Shown: positions 51,701 to 63,100 of the stretch, in pieces | Layout: each line of letters opens with the position of its first letter | Numbering within the stretch: position 1 is the first letter of the stretch | Origin: Trichinella spiralis | Lineage: Eukaryota > Nematoda > Enoplea > Trichinellida > Trichinellidae | DNA: 64,000 nt | NCBI GenBank assembly: GCA_000181795.3 | Contig: CM012954.1 | Location: forward strand, 17,453,375-17,517,374 | Direction of reading: 5' to 3' | Made by a program: the position numbers and the translations under genes | The notes under the pieces: generated by a model | Database searches by the model: none | What the model was told of the DNA's origin: nothing | What the model saw: only the letters and a program-made list of their open reading frames with translations

Positions 51701-53041
51701 ATGCAGTCGTGGATCAGCAGACCACCGAACGGATCCAGACCATGGAAGATGACTTGCGTTCATTGCTCGCTCACGCTGCACAGTCCAAGGCTTGTTTGAT
51801 GCAAGCGCAGAACGAAATGTGCAGCGTCAGTGAGACGTTGTCGCAATTTTATCAAGATGTTTGTAGTCGATCTGGTAAAATTATTTTTCGACGATGATAC
51901 AATTTTGGAATTTTATTAATTGACTTATTATAGGTTTGACTCCAGATCCGGTTATGCTTGAACACACGAAAAGTTCAGATTTGTATAAAAGTAATAATAG
52001 CAGTTTTGAAATTAGTTATGATGCAGAGTGTAGTAGCGTGGACGAGTCGATCAGTTTATCCGGTGGTTGTTTGGCGATAGCCGATGGGCGTGGTAAAGTT
52101 GAAAATTTGGAAGCCCGCGTTGTTTCCACATCGGAAAAAAACCAACTGGTCGAATCTATAGTTGGTGGTTTGAAATCAGATTTTCGTAAACTGTTGGCTG
52201 GGTTGGATGTAGAAATTGAACAACAAGCGCCGCTATTTCAGGTAGAAAAGATTTCCAACTTGTGTCAGTTGATTCTTTGCTTATGTTAATTCAGGTAATT
52301 GACACGGTTCGAGATCAAGTGACTTCGTTGAGCAGAACGGTAGACAGTGCGTTGAAGGGATGCTCTTCGAGTGGGGTGGTGGAAAAGGCGACGAAATCGG
52401 TGCCCACGACCGCGCAGAGAAGTTCTGAAGAATTAGTTCAGCAGAATGTGCAGCTCAGGTCGATGCTTTCGACCAAACGGGAACAGATCGCCACTCTGAG
52501 AGCTTTGCTCAAATCGAACAAGCAAGTGGCCGAAACCGCCTTGGGCCAGCTGAGGGTACGTTACCAAAATGAGAAACGTACCGTAACTGAGACGATGGGA
52601 AAGTTGCGTCAAGAGTTGAAATCGTTGAAAGAAGACGCCGCCACCTTTGCCAGCGTACGGGCAATGTTCACTGCCCGTTGCTGCGAGTACCAAGCCGAAG
52701 TTGAGGATTACCAGCGGCAATTGTCGGCCGCCGAAGAGGAGAAAAAGACCCTGAACAGTTTGCTCAGAATGGCCATACAGCAGAAGTTGGCTTTGACCCA
52801 ACGGCTCGAAGAATTGGAGATGGACCGTGAGAGGAGTAACATGCGTCGACCGATTGGGTCCAAAGCTCAGCAAGGCGTCGGTAGAGTTTCCCAACAACCG
52901 TCATCGTCCACGGCTTCTGCCGTTTCCTCCAACGGCCCGCGCGATTCCAAATCCCAAAATTCCTTACCCCCTTCTTCTTCTGCATCTTCGGCTGGTTCCG
53001 CATTTCGTCAGCTTGGTGTTCGACATCGGCGCAACGCGTGA
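48763..53041 (+). CDS. BicD: Bicaudal-D dynein adaptor
   Basis: Seven exons join in frame: 48763-48957, 49143-49292, 49361-49552, 50940-51407, 51493-51874, 51934-52241 and 52295-53041, giving 813 residues (human BICD2 is 824). Almost all is coiled coil. The start MSSLEALKSEIDRLSHELDE, the CC1 region (SELEEENLNLQKQ, ERQVEEALRSLQQEREQRLA) and the highly conserved C-terminal cargo-binding coil are all present. The last includes RVRYQNEKRTVTETMGKLRQ, ELKSLKEDAATFASVRAMFT and EEKKTLNSLLRMAIQQKLAL. A Ser-rich tail follows. Bicaudal-D links dynein-dynactin to Rab6 vesicles, nuclear pores or RNP cargo. A 1.4-kb intron separates exons 3 and 4. Confidence 0.97.
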
Positions 53042-53748
53042 TTTTTTCCTCCATTTTATTTTTTTAAAATTTCACTTCATCAATTTTCCCGTAATATATT
53101 AATTTTCTTCCCCATTCACTGATTTCCATTTGTTTCTCACATTTTAGTTTCCAAATCTCAAATCACACCGACCGATCAACAATTGCTGTTGCATTGGATA
53201 TTATTCTGTGCAATATTTCGTACGTCAGTTTCTTTCTTGGTTTTTTTTGTTTTAATTATTTTTCAAAGTTTTTTTTACTCGTACTCACTCAATGCGGAGT
53301 GATTCAAAACTCAAATTTCAGCTTATTCTCTGATGCGGTTTAGTTGGCTACTTATTTGCTCGATTTATTCGTTTTCATGCCGCTTGAACGTTGCTGCTTT
53401 TTATTTTTTCTTTATGCGGTGGTGCCTTTTTCCATTTTTCTGGAAATATTAAAACTGTGATACTTTTACGTTGTTTGTTTATTTGTTTTTAACTTTTTCG
53501 AAATTGATGTTGTGATTTTGCATTATTTTTATACTGGAAAAGTTAATTTCGCTCAGTTGCTGAAGGCATATCTGTACATATGTATATTTGGCCCGATTAA
53601 AATGGCATGATTTCACAAGTGATATAGATGTTTGTTTTGTGACCATTTGTCGTCGATCGATATTGCCGACTGCATTTCTGGTGTGTGATGAAATTTATAT
53701 TTTTTTTGAGGTTGATTTTTTATACAAAAGGAAAAAGCAAGCAATCAG
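53042..53748. other. Intergenic between Bicaudal-D and EEF1AKMT2
   Basis: About 0.7 kb, T-rich, between two plus-strand genes; 3' untranslated region of Bicaudal-D and the presumed promoter of the next gene. No other feature recognised. Confidence 0.5.
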
Positions 53749-56144
53749 ATGATGTCAACAGGATCAGCTGTAGCGACGAAACAATTCTGGGAAAATGTTT
53801 ATCAGGTGGAGATGGAAAATTTTGTCGACAGTGGTCATGTCGGAGAAGTGTGGTAAATATAAGTGGTGTTATTTTTTCTTTATTTTGTGATATTTTTAAC
53901 ATACAGTTGATGAACATGTGTTTTGTTAAACACCAATTTTTTTTAATATTTTTTTTTGTTTCTCCTCGCTGATTTTTACAATTCCATACCGATCGATTTC
54001 TTAAATTATAATCTCGGACAGATTTTGGACCATCTGACTGAATTCGCATAATGTCAGTAATCATTTGATCTTGCTGTGAAGTTGGAAAAATCGTTCAATT
54101 CTGTCCTTTTTCCTTGATCAGAGCACGGAGCTTTTCTTCAAACACAGCCTTTCTATTTATCAGAACTTTAACAAATTGGGAAGTGGGTTGCCTTTTCCTT
54201 TCTGATGATACATAAAATCATGCTCCAACGATTTGTAGCTGAACTTGTTGCTACTAGGTTTGATGTGGACTTCCGGGTTTGATGTCAGAAAAATGGATAA
54301 TATGTCTGCAAAATCTGAAATGTGGCGCCAACACTTTTAATTTATCCACAAATGGCGCCAAAGCTTACGCTAAAGACTGCGATGTCGAATGTCTGTTGAA
54401 ATAAAAAAATTTTAATCGTGTCCTTCGATTTGGCGTCGTTCAATTTTTTATGCTGGCATCATCAAATGAATGGTTTATATGGAATTTTATCAAAAGCGTC
54501 TATTTCTATTTCTATTTGTAACGATTGAAGAAAACTGTTCTAAGAAGTGTCAACTACCAGTGATAGCTGCTTGGCGACTTCCTTGTGAACTTCATGATGC
54601 TGACAGATCAGCGATGACAAATTTGGCATTTAGAAGGGATATTGCAGCTCATCTCCTGCGAGCAACACCGCTACAGATCTTAAGGCCTAGACGTAATGAT
54701 ATTTGCACGTAGCCATTTGCCAAACAGTTTGCGAAGCTCAAGTGGACATTTCCTGCAGTAAAGTACGCAGGGTCATTGCGCAGTTTGCAAAAAAAACTGC
54801 AGAAATCAGTCAGTTCAGTGTGACAAACGGTTTCACCAGATAGATTTCCCAATATATCATCAGCAGCTCAATATCATGATAGTATTGTGTAACTGTTGCT
54901 GCCAATATGTTTACTATTCAACAGTGATGAATTGTAGAAATAAACACCGTATACTGTTTTCATGAAGACACTGCAGTGTACAATATTCCCAAATGGGTAC
55001 ACGATAAAAAACAACTTTGAAATTATTTTTTCATAATGATTTTTCATTTATATCTTAACTAACTCTCAAGGACTGTATCTGCAAAATTAAGTATTCACTT
55101 CAACTGGATCGCAATTCAGTCACTAAAGGGTTAATAAAAGCATTTCAACATACAGCATGACTTGTAAGCCATATTCTTTCAATATTAGGCAAATGCTTAT
55201 TGCCTATTATCAATAATATGCAGTGTTTTTTGCCTGTTATCAATAATAGACAATTTTTAACATTAGGCGTAACATATATATATATATGAAATGCGCTATT
55301 GTTTGAAATTTTTTGAAAATAGCATTTATTAATTTCAATTATATTTTGATCAGGTTTGGGAAGGCTTGCGAATTAAGAATGGTCAAGTGGTTAGAAGAGC
55401 GTGAAAATATTATTCCAAAACATAGTTCTATTCTAGACCTTGGATGTGGTAATGCGTCACTACTTTTGAATTTAGTATGGAAGAGATGAAAAAAGAATTT
55501 TCTTTTCTTTTTTTTTCTTTATTAATTTTAGGCAAAGCGGGGTTATAGCAATTTGACTGGTATTGATTATTCGGATAGCGCAATTCAACTTGCGCAAGCG
55601 AAAGCAAACCGAGAAAAGTTGAACCAAATACATTTTCAGGTATGTTTCATTGAATTTTTAAAATTATTATTTATTTTTCTATTTAAAAACTTTCATCTAA
55701 TTAATTTTCCTTCAGAATTTGGATTTGATGATTAATAGTGAAAATTTGCATAATAAGTTTGACGTTATTCTTGACAAAGGCACGTTCGATGTGATCAGTT
55801 TACGCGAGGATGCGGAAAAAGCTGTACCGGTTTATATTTCAAATGTGACTCGTTATTATTGCCGAAAAAGCAATTTGCCGAGATTATTTTTCATCGCTTC
55901 TTGTAACAATACACGAACGGAACTGATTAATTATTTTGAAACGAGTATTTTATTATTTTTTTCAAATTTACATCATTTGTAATCTGATCATATATGACCA
56001 TATGAATAAAATGTATTGGTTTTAGACTTCGAAATCATGGACGAAGAACATTTCTCAACAATCAACTTTGGAGGCAAAACTGGCACTACGTTGACATGCG
56101 TAATATTTTCATTGAAAAGTAGTGCGTATAATACACACATATAA
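53749..56144 (+). CDS. EEF1AKMT2: EEF1A lysine methyltransferase 2 (METTL10 family)
   Basis: Exons 53749-53852, 55354-55474, 55532-55639, 55716-55944 and 56026-56144 join in frame to 226 residues. The start reads MMSTGSAVATKQFWENVYQV, then HVGEVW|FGKACELRMVKWL, matching the METTL10 N-terminus. The Rossmann motifs are visible: motif I SILDLGCGNASLL, post-I LTGIDYSDSAIQLA and the acidic loop DVILDKGTFDVISL. The protein ends INFGGKTGTTLTCVIFSLK. Members transfer methyl groups from S-adenosylmethionine to a lysine of translation elongation factor eEF1A. The 1.5-kb first intron holds a piggyBac remnant; the intron phase joins TG|G to complete the Trp codon of EVWFGK. It converges on the first saposin-like gene. 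Confidence 0.94.
54440..55134 (+). mobile_element. piggyBac transposon remnant with 3' terminal inverted repeat and TTAA
   Basis: The plus-strand frame at 54470-54712 (CQLPVIAAWRLPCELHDADR, then AFRRDIAAHLL) resembles the C-terminal part of piggyBac (DDE_Tnp_1_7) transposases. At 55099-55134 the sequence cactaaagggttaa, read from the other strand, is TTAACCCTTTAGTG, the form of a piggyBac end abutting its TTAA target. The left end was not found, so the element is truncated or diverged. It sits in intron 1 of EEF1AKMT2. Confidence 0.7.
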
Positions 56145-56596
56145 TGTGTGAATAGCAGTTGTTTGTGCTAAGTTTTTTACATTCATCACAAGTTGGTTAG
56201 TTCAAATGGAATTATTTTATCGAATTTATCGAATAACTGACTTTATTATCTTGCATGCGTTTATTAAAATGCAACAGAAAAAGAATGAAATTGAAATATA
56301 TGTTTTTTTCACAAATTTCTTTACAGTTGAATTTTACAATTTAACTAGAATCAGCATTTCATTTCAAGAAAATCTAAGAAAATACAGGCTCTTTGTAAAA
56401 CACTGGGGTGTTATTATTATTTTTGTTTATTGGAAATTTTTTGCATTGAAAATATTGCTTCTTTTTTATTTGCATGCTGCTCATGGTCTGCCATGTTTTG
56501 GCCGCCTCTTGTGTGCATCTTCGAAAGTTTCTTGTGTATCCATTTTGGAGATATTTATTTCAGATGCCATTATTGTTTCTTGCTTTTTGAAACTGT
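56145..56596. other. Convergent 3' region
   Basis: Between the 3' ends of EEF1AKMT2 and the first saposin-like gene. A 141-codon plus-strand frame (56206-56631) is AT-driven, Phe/Ile-rich and overlaps the 3' exon of the saposin-like gene on the other strand; I do not call it. Confidence 0.5.
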
Positions 56597-57935
56597 TCAG
56601 ACTTGATTTGGGACATAACTCGAATATCTGAAATGCAATATGAACGAGAATTGTGTAATTTGTTCAATTGTACTCGTGTTTTCTTGAAACTGTGCATTTT
56701 CAGATGATACAGACATCCATACCGGACAGAAGTTGTCTTCGGATAGGAAGAAAATCAAATCTTCAAGCAACTTCTTCAAATCACCGTTGAAGAATTCTTT
56801 ACACTGAAAATTTGTAGGATTTTTTTGCTTTTTATCTTTTTCGTCAACTGTGAGGGGTAAATTTGTGTAAAAAGAAAAGATTTTCATACCTGGACTTGGG
56901 CACTTGGTGGTAATTTTTCACACAATCTTTGACCAAAATCTAGCAATTTTTTTTTCAAATCCATTGATTCCATTTTTTGCGCTAAAAAGCCGAATACAGT
57001 GTGACAAACGGCACATTCTAATTCTGCGAAATCGTTCGTGCCGGACGGAGCTAAATTTTTAACTGAAAAGCAAAAGAAGACAGAAAAGTAGACGATGAAA
57101 ATGGAAATTTTGGAATTTGAATTTTACCATCCGCACAGTGGTCAGTTGTTTTGCATATGTATTCGCCGAGTGTCATTTTCAGTGTTTCTTTGAACAAAAT
57201 GGAGAAATGATTTCCAATCAGTTGAGTGCAAATTTGCGCTTGTCTTTTCGACAAAGATTCGGACTTGCAAGCACGTTCAAAATAGCTGTGGAATTTATCT
57301 TCTTTATTGAAAATTTCCTTTTCTACCATTCTTGCCCAAAGTTTGCATATGGTGCAGTCGAGACTGTTGTCTGGTTCCTTGGTATTTTTTTTTCAATTCA
57401 TTGATTTAAGTTACATTTGACTTCATTTCATTATCAATTTTTAAAAAATTCAATCGCATCAACTTACTTGGAAAGCAACTCGACAATCTTTTCCCAAAAT
57501 ATTTTCACAACTTTCAGGAATTTCACCATTGGATTTTGCGCTGGTGAAAATTCTGAGGAACGCGTTGGTATTTACAGCGCAAGAGTAACGATGGCGAGGC
57601 AAAGCATCGCATCGACTGATCAGTTCCGCTTCAGCTTTTCTCTACAAATATTATTATTATTATTATTATTAAATTTACTGTTGTTGTTGAGAAAAAAGAT
57701 GATAATATTTCGATGGCAACATGCAAAAACATACCATCGATTGATCGCTTCCATCCATTTGACTTGCCATTTTTTTCACTAATCGACAATAATAACATTG
57801 TTCTTTGACTGTGGGCTGTCTTTGGGCTGCTGTGAGAGCGACTGTTGCTGAAAGTGGAATAAAAAGATATGCAAATAAAATTTGGAACCCTTCTCAATTC
57901 ATACCCAGAACAACAATAGCAAGCGACGTTTGCAT
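56597..57935 (-). CDS. Secreted three-domain saposin-like protein, copy 1
   Basis: Exon 1 (57905-57935) encodes MQTSLAIVVL and joins in phase 1 to ATVALTAAQ, making a signal peptide. Three saposin B-type modules follow. The first starts CYYCRLVKKMASQMDGSDQ and ends ESCENILGKDC; the second is LDCTICKLWARMVEKEIF to YICKTTDHC; the third is LECAVCHTVFGFLAQKMESM to SEDNFCPVW. Modules 1 and 2 show the full six-cysteine plan (CxxC, C, C, C, C); module 3 seems to lack the last Cys. Saposin-like proteins bind lipids or membranes in lysosomes or outside the cell. Five or six short exons are present; the stop at 56597 is the simplest choice, but the last few residues are uncertain. A close relative with the same layout lies 1.6 kb upstream on the same strand. 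Confidence 0.8.
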
Positions 57936-59528
57936 AACTGTTGCAGTAACGCTTGCTGGAAAATTTGAAAAGCCAAGTTGCTTTTCTCTGACTTTTTAAA
58001 GGCAACTTATTTGCGCTAGGCTTTCTTCAACTTTGCCCCACATTTGTCGTCATCTATTCAACGATAAGAATTCAATTTGAACTTTGAAAAGCAGCTTAGG
58101 CGCGGTGTCACGCACCAATAAATTATAATAAATCGCTTCATTTACCATCATGGGCAAACAGTTCAAAGTCGATCCCGTTCAACTAACTGTCTGCTTTCAT
58201 ATCTGTCTTGTCATTCATTCCATTTCAATAAAATTTTATCAACGACAATTTTATTTTTTTTCAACTTCTCTTTTTCTCATGCTAATAGGCATAAATTCAG
58301 AGCAAAACATATTTACTATTTACATTAAATTTTTTAAATGTAATTTTAATTCAATTTTGTTCCTTTTTATGAGAAATGTTTCAGGTTTTGTTTTGGAATT
58401 CCTTAAAACGTGGAAAGGCAATTCAGTTTTCTAAGATATGATTATTATACATATGCAATGAGTATGAAAATGATGTCAAAAATGTTGGACTAATTGAATT
58501 TTTTTTCTTTCTATTTTTTTAAATACAGATATTATTTGCAGTAATTCATTTTAATAGAGTTTAATTTATTTTGTATTTTTACATCAAATTTCTGAAGTAT
58601 ACGAAGGTAATGCCGTTGTTGTTTTCTTTTCATTGTTCTAAAATGAAAATTATTATAAAGCATTGTCAACGGTCATACAAAAGCAATTTCTATGTTTATT
58701 TACTTTTTCAACGACAAAATCATCTTTAGATAAAGTGGTCAAATATTATGCGATGACAATACAGATACCTCTTCTCTTGAAACGTATTATTTTCTCAGTT
58801 TTTTTCCAAAATTCTCATCATCATAGATATATCCATTTATTCTGTATTCGTTTCATGCGCATAAAATTTACAAAGGAACAAATTGTAGTCAATTTAAAAT
58901 TATAAAATAGACATATGCCTTCTAATTACCCTTATACATGGTAATTGCTGCTTGTTGCACATTCAAGTGGCAAAATAACAATTTTTATTAGGCCATTTCT
59001 AAAATATTTAAAAATTTAGTATTGCAATTTTTTATTTCACTACAAGTGAGATTGGAGAAATAAAAGTAATATCATTTGTTTCATTATTATTGATTGGATC
59101 AGTTTTACATTATCAAATTAATATTATTTTGATCATGTTTTTTCAGTTTTTTTCCCAATTATTATTACTTTTATTTACAATAGTATTAGGAAATACATGA
59201 TATTTTATATTTTCAAATAGTAAAAGCAACTATTTTGTAAAACAATTTAAATACATGCTTGTCTTTTCGTTGTTCCTGGTGTGTCGAATGCTTATTAATT
59301 GTGTATTGTTTATTTGTGATCAATCGGCTCACGTGCGCACACACGTGTGCTCATTTGGAGAGAGCTTTTAGTGAAAGTTTGCACAATTTTGTTTAATTTA
59401 AATAAATAAAAAAATAAACATGTATAGATGTAGAGCATTGCTTGGGATAGAGAGATGTTTGAAAATTTGCGCTTGTCTCTGCAGTTTAGCTTCTTTTGCA
59501 GACACGTAGAAACTAAAAATTAAAAAAT
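57936..59528. other. Intergenic between the two saposin-like genes
   Basis: About 1.6 kb, AT-rich. Open frames at 58150-58434 and 58663-58905 have no recognisable similarity. Contains the promoter of copy 1 and the 3' end of copy 2. Confidence 0.5.
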
Positions 59529-61040
59529 TTAAAGAAAAAGGTTCAAAAGAAAAGGATTTTTATAAGAAATCCGCTTTTTTACCGGACAGAATTGTTCCGC
59601 TGTTAAAAATTGCAGCATCTCGTGCAGACGAGGCTCAACGAATTCTTTCACAAATGAGGAACACTAAAATGATTATTGTTTACATTAAAGAAAGCATCAT
59701 TCATTTTCATATAGGAGTGTTTCATATGTACTTTAATTGCATTCGAACATGAGCGAAAATTTATTCCATTTTTGAAAGTTTTTTTGAATTAATAATTATA
59801 ATAATACCAGCGTGGTAAATAAATAAATAAGATAATGATTGCAGTGAAAATTTTTGTTTTAAGTAAATATGAATTGTTTGCTGAATGCAATTTTTTCTGT
59901 TTCGTTAAGTAAAAAATAAAGCATGCACGTTTCAATCACCTACTTTAGTTTGAACCTCCTTTGGAAGCCCAGAGCATAGCTTTTCCCAAATTTTTAAATA
60001 TAGCATTTCGAATTGATTTTCCGTTAAAACTTTCTCCATATAGTTGAGTACAGTTTGACACAGTGTGCATTCTGAATTATTGTTCAGCGGAGTTGGAAAA
60101 GAAGATGAATGATAATCTTAAAGGAATAAATAAATTTTTACTGTTCATTGTTTGTTTGTATGTTTGTTTAAATACATTACTTTCAAATACATACATAAAT
60201 ACAAATAAGATTTAAATAAAACATTACTTTTCTTAGAGCACAGCGTTGCTTCATAGCAGATGAATTGACCATCAATCATTTTGATGAAACTCTCATACAA
60301 ACTGTGGAAATAATTTTTAATGAAATCTTCACATGCTTCAGATTTTTCTTGTGATAACAAAGTACTGTTGCACGCGATCATACCATATTCTTTCACTGTT
60401 TCTTCCATTTGAATTGCTCGTGAAAGTATTGTATTGACCCACAATTTACAGACAATGCATTCAATTCCATTTTTTGTTGGTTCCTAATTGAAAATATAAT
60501 TCTGATGAAAAATGAGAAACTGAATGAAAACAAAAATACTACTTGGAAAGTATTGCTACATTCAGTGCCGATGATATTGCTGCACATATCTGGATCTTCA
60601 TTTTCGCCATTGTTCACTGCATCAATGAGAAATGGCAAATATTTCGAACTGTGGCTCATGCAAGAATAGCTCAGCGGTGACATTGCTCTGCAAAAATTTT
60701 CCATGCTTTCTCGAATCTCTTGCTTAAATTAAACACCAGCTTTTTATTTCTATTTTTGCTTTTTTTGTTTTTTGTATGACAAAAAATGGTATGTACTGTG
60801 CTAAAGCGATTTTCATTCAAAGAGTTGACTGCTGCTTTGCTAGCTTCACAGAAAAAGCATCGATCGTCCATGCTGGCCGTGGATGGTTTGAATCTTGAAC
60901 TCGAGGCTGTTGCGATTATGCTAGCTGAAATGAATTTGCTCTCAGTCATGAAATCAAATCAAAAATTGAAAATTTGTTGAGTTCGTTGCCTTTGCATTGC
61001 AACTGCACTCACCGATCATCAAAATGGTGCAAGACTGCAT
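59529..61040 (-). CDS. Secreted three-domain saposin-like protein, copy 2
   Basis: A first exon MQSCTILMI with a GTGAGT donor (start 61038-61040) joins in phase 1 to ASIIATASSS, giving a signal peptide split by an intron exactly as in copy 1. This choice is preferred over an ATG at 60949, which would give no signal peptide. Module 1 runs DDRCFFCEASKAAVNSLNEN to DMCSNIIGTEC, module 2 IECIVCKLWVNTILSRAIQ to FICYEATLCSKK, module 3 from SECTLCQTVLNYMEKVL to AEQFCPVKKR. The C-terminus ends FLLNLFL with TAA at 59529-59531. Six-Cys spacing in modules 1 and 2 is intact; module 3 again lacks the final Cys. Matching intron positions and domain order indicate tandem duplication. Confidence 0.78.
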
Positions 61041-62290
61041 TTTGTAGTTCAAATTGATATGCTGCACTGGTGATTTGCGTCCATTTATTAAGTAAGTTGT
61101 TATTTTATCTAAAGTTTGCAGAAATGCGCAAACAGTTTTATTTGCAGTCTGCCATTTTCTTTAAACACGTGATTCTATCAGTTTATCAGTATGGATTTTT
61201 TGTTTGATGTTGATTTAACTTTGTGAGCAAGTTACCTTTAATTTGTTTTCAAAGTAGATATAACTCTAATTGATTTATTAGCTTAAACCCATAGTAAATT
61301 GCAGAACATTCATTTATAAGGAATTTAAAAGTTGTATCTTCACACATGTATGTATATTCCAATTAACCAGCCACGTACTGTCCATTTAACATTTTAAAGA
61401 ATTACTTTACTGTAAAATGACAATTATCTGTTTTACAATTAATTTCAAGATTCAAATTTAACGCTGTCGGCTGAATTATAGTGCAATGTAATGTATTTGC
61501 TGCAGAAAGCACCGAAAGGACGAAAGGAAATGGACATTAGCACCGAAAGGGGAAGCATTATAGATGTATACAACTTATGACTGAGCACAGAGATTAAAAG
61601 CATTTGACATACGCTACAAATCAATCAAGTGATAGACATATGATAATGGTTTTGTGTTGTTATACTTTATTATTTTTAAACATTTACGAAAAAATAATGA
61701 AGACATTAAAATTTTTTGCAAATATATATATATATATAATTAGCCTTATTCATTCCAAAACTTTCGTTAAATTTTTATGCTCTATCTGCACAGCAAATTT
61801 TTTTGATCTGTGACGTTTTAAACGATTGTTTCATGCTTACTATTCATATTCGGGCACATGTCTACATATGTAGACACATAACACTTTCTCTTTTTTTATG
61901 ATTGTGCTGAAATAATCCACATGTTTGTAGTAGTTAAAATGCTCTGAGGTTACCACATTGATTATTTTTGAATGTGATCCATGTTTGTGCGCTTCATGGA
62001 ATCTGGGATAAAGTCCCTGTGGATTTTATAGAGCACATTAGTCAAACAGGGCGCCAACCTCAAAGATAAAAACAGTATGCTTCATGAGTGTCTGTCAGTG
62101 CTCTTAGGCCTTCTAGACGTTTGTTTAAGAGTCATTGTTATTAGCTGAACATGTAAGAATAACAGTCAGTTGTTTATGGCAGCTTTAAAAAGCCCATTAT
62201 GCAGCTATATATTGCTAAAGATAATCAGTTGTGGTGAAATTGTGATTGCCACCTTTACATTTTACCATACGTATTGACCATTTAACTATT
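61041..62290. other. Intergenic, no gene seen
   Basis: AT-rich with a short direct repeat of agcaccgaaagg (at about 61507 and 61540) and a (TA)n at 61721-61738. No coding sequence was recognised, though 5' parts of the broken piggyBac element to the right may extend into it. Confidence 0.45.
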
Positions 62291-62299
62291 TGACCGGAA

Positions 62300-63100
62300 A
62301 AGAATAGTGTGAAGATGAACTGGATGTGTGACGCAGAAAATAGTTATGCTCTGAAAAATTTGTTATATGGTGGCAGAAGTGGTTAAAAACGCCAAATCGA
62401 TTTAGCAAGCATCATTGTTGGGCAATTGGCACAGACATTTGTGAACTCTAACAGAAACGTTTTTATGGACCGTTATTTTACATCTATTCCACTGTGCAAC
62501 ATCTTCTTGAGCATGGTCTTACAGCTATTGGTGCAGTGTTTGCACATTGCCGTGATGTTCTAGCATGTTTGCGTGAAGCAGCACGACGTGATCTTTACTC
62601 CACATTAGCTGTTTATGATCGCAACAAAAAAATAACGATGATAAATTACGTACCAAGGAAAAACAGCAATCTTCTTCTGTTGATTTCATGCCACGCAAAG
62701 TTCAAAATAGACAACCAGTGAGGTGTGACAAAAGACCAAACATCATAAATAATTATAAGCTTTGCAAAGGAGGCGTGGATAGAATAGATGCAAGAGTAGA
62801 AGATTTTTGTTATAAAAAAAGACCAACAGATAGAGCATGCCGATGTTGTACTTCATCGTTGATGTGTGCATCAACAACACATTTTTACTGAAGAGATATC
62901 AGCAAAGTTATCAAAAGACAAAGAGGCGTTTTATGAGAGAAATTTCAGCACAGCTGGTCAAACAACACATCGAAATAAGGTATCAAAATCAAAAATCTAT
63001 GCACAAACTAAGCATGCCTTCATCCGTTACAGACTGCTCCCAAATCATAAATGTTACACGTATCAGTTATAACACGATAAAATCCATCACAATGCTGAGA
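62300..63100 (+). mobile_element. Broken piggyBac transposase
   Basis: Successive plus-strand frames read as a frameshifted piggyBac (PGBD/DDE_Tnp_1_7) transposase: KMNWMCDAENSYALKNLLYG, VGQLAQTFVNSNRNVFMDRY, then FTSIPLCN, LLEHGLTAIG, DLYSTLAVYDRNKKITMINY, CDKRPNIINNYKLCKGGVDR and VDVCINNTFLLKRYQQSY. Several stops and frame changes show it is a pseudogene. The N-terminal part including the first catalytic Asp region is missing or unrecognisable. A possible right end is acagggattaaac near 63272-63284, which resembles a reversed TTAA-next-to-CCCTG end, but no left partner was seen. Confidence 0.8.

Noticed and set aside
52433-52897. 154-codon minus-strand frame inside Bicaudal-D
   Set aside because: It is antisense to the most conserved coding part of Bicaudal-D and has no independent similarity.
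56206-56631. 141-codon plus-strand frame with hydrophobic stretches
   Set aside because: Composition is Phe/Ile/Leu driven by AT bias; no similarity, no splice context, and it overlaps the end of the minus-strand saposin-like gene.
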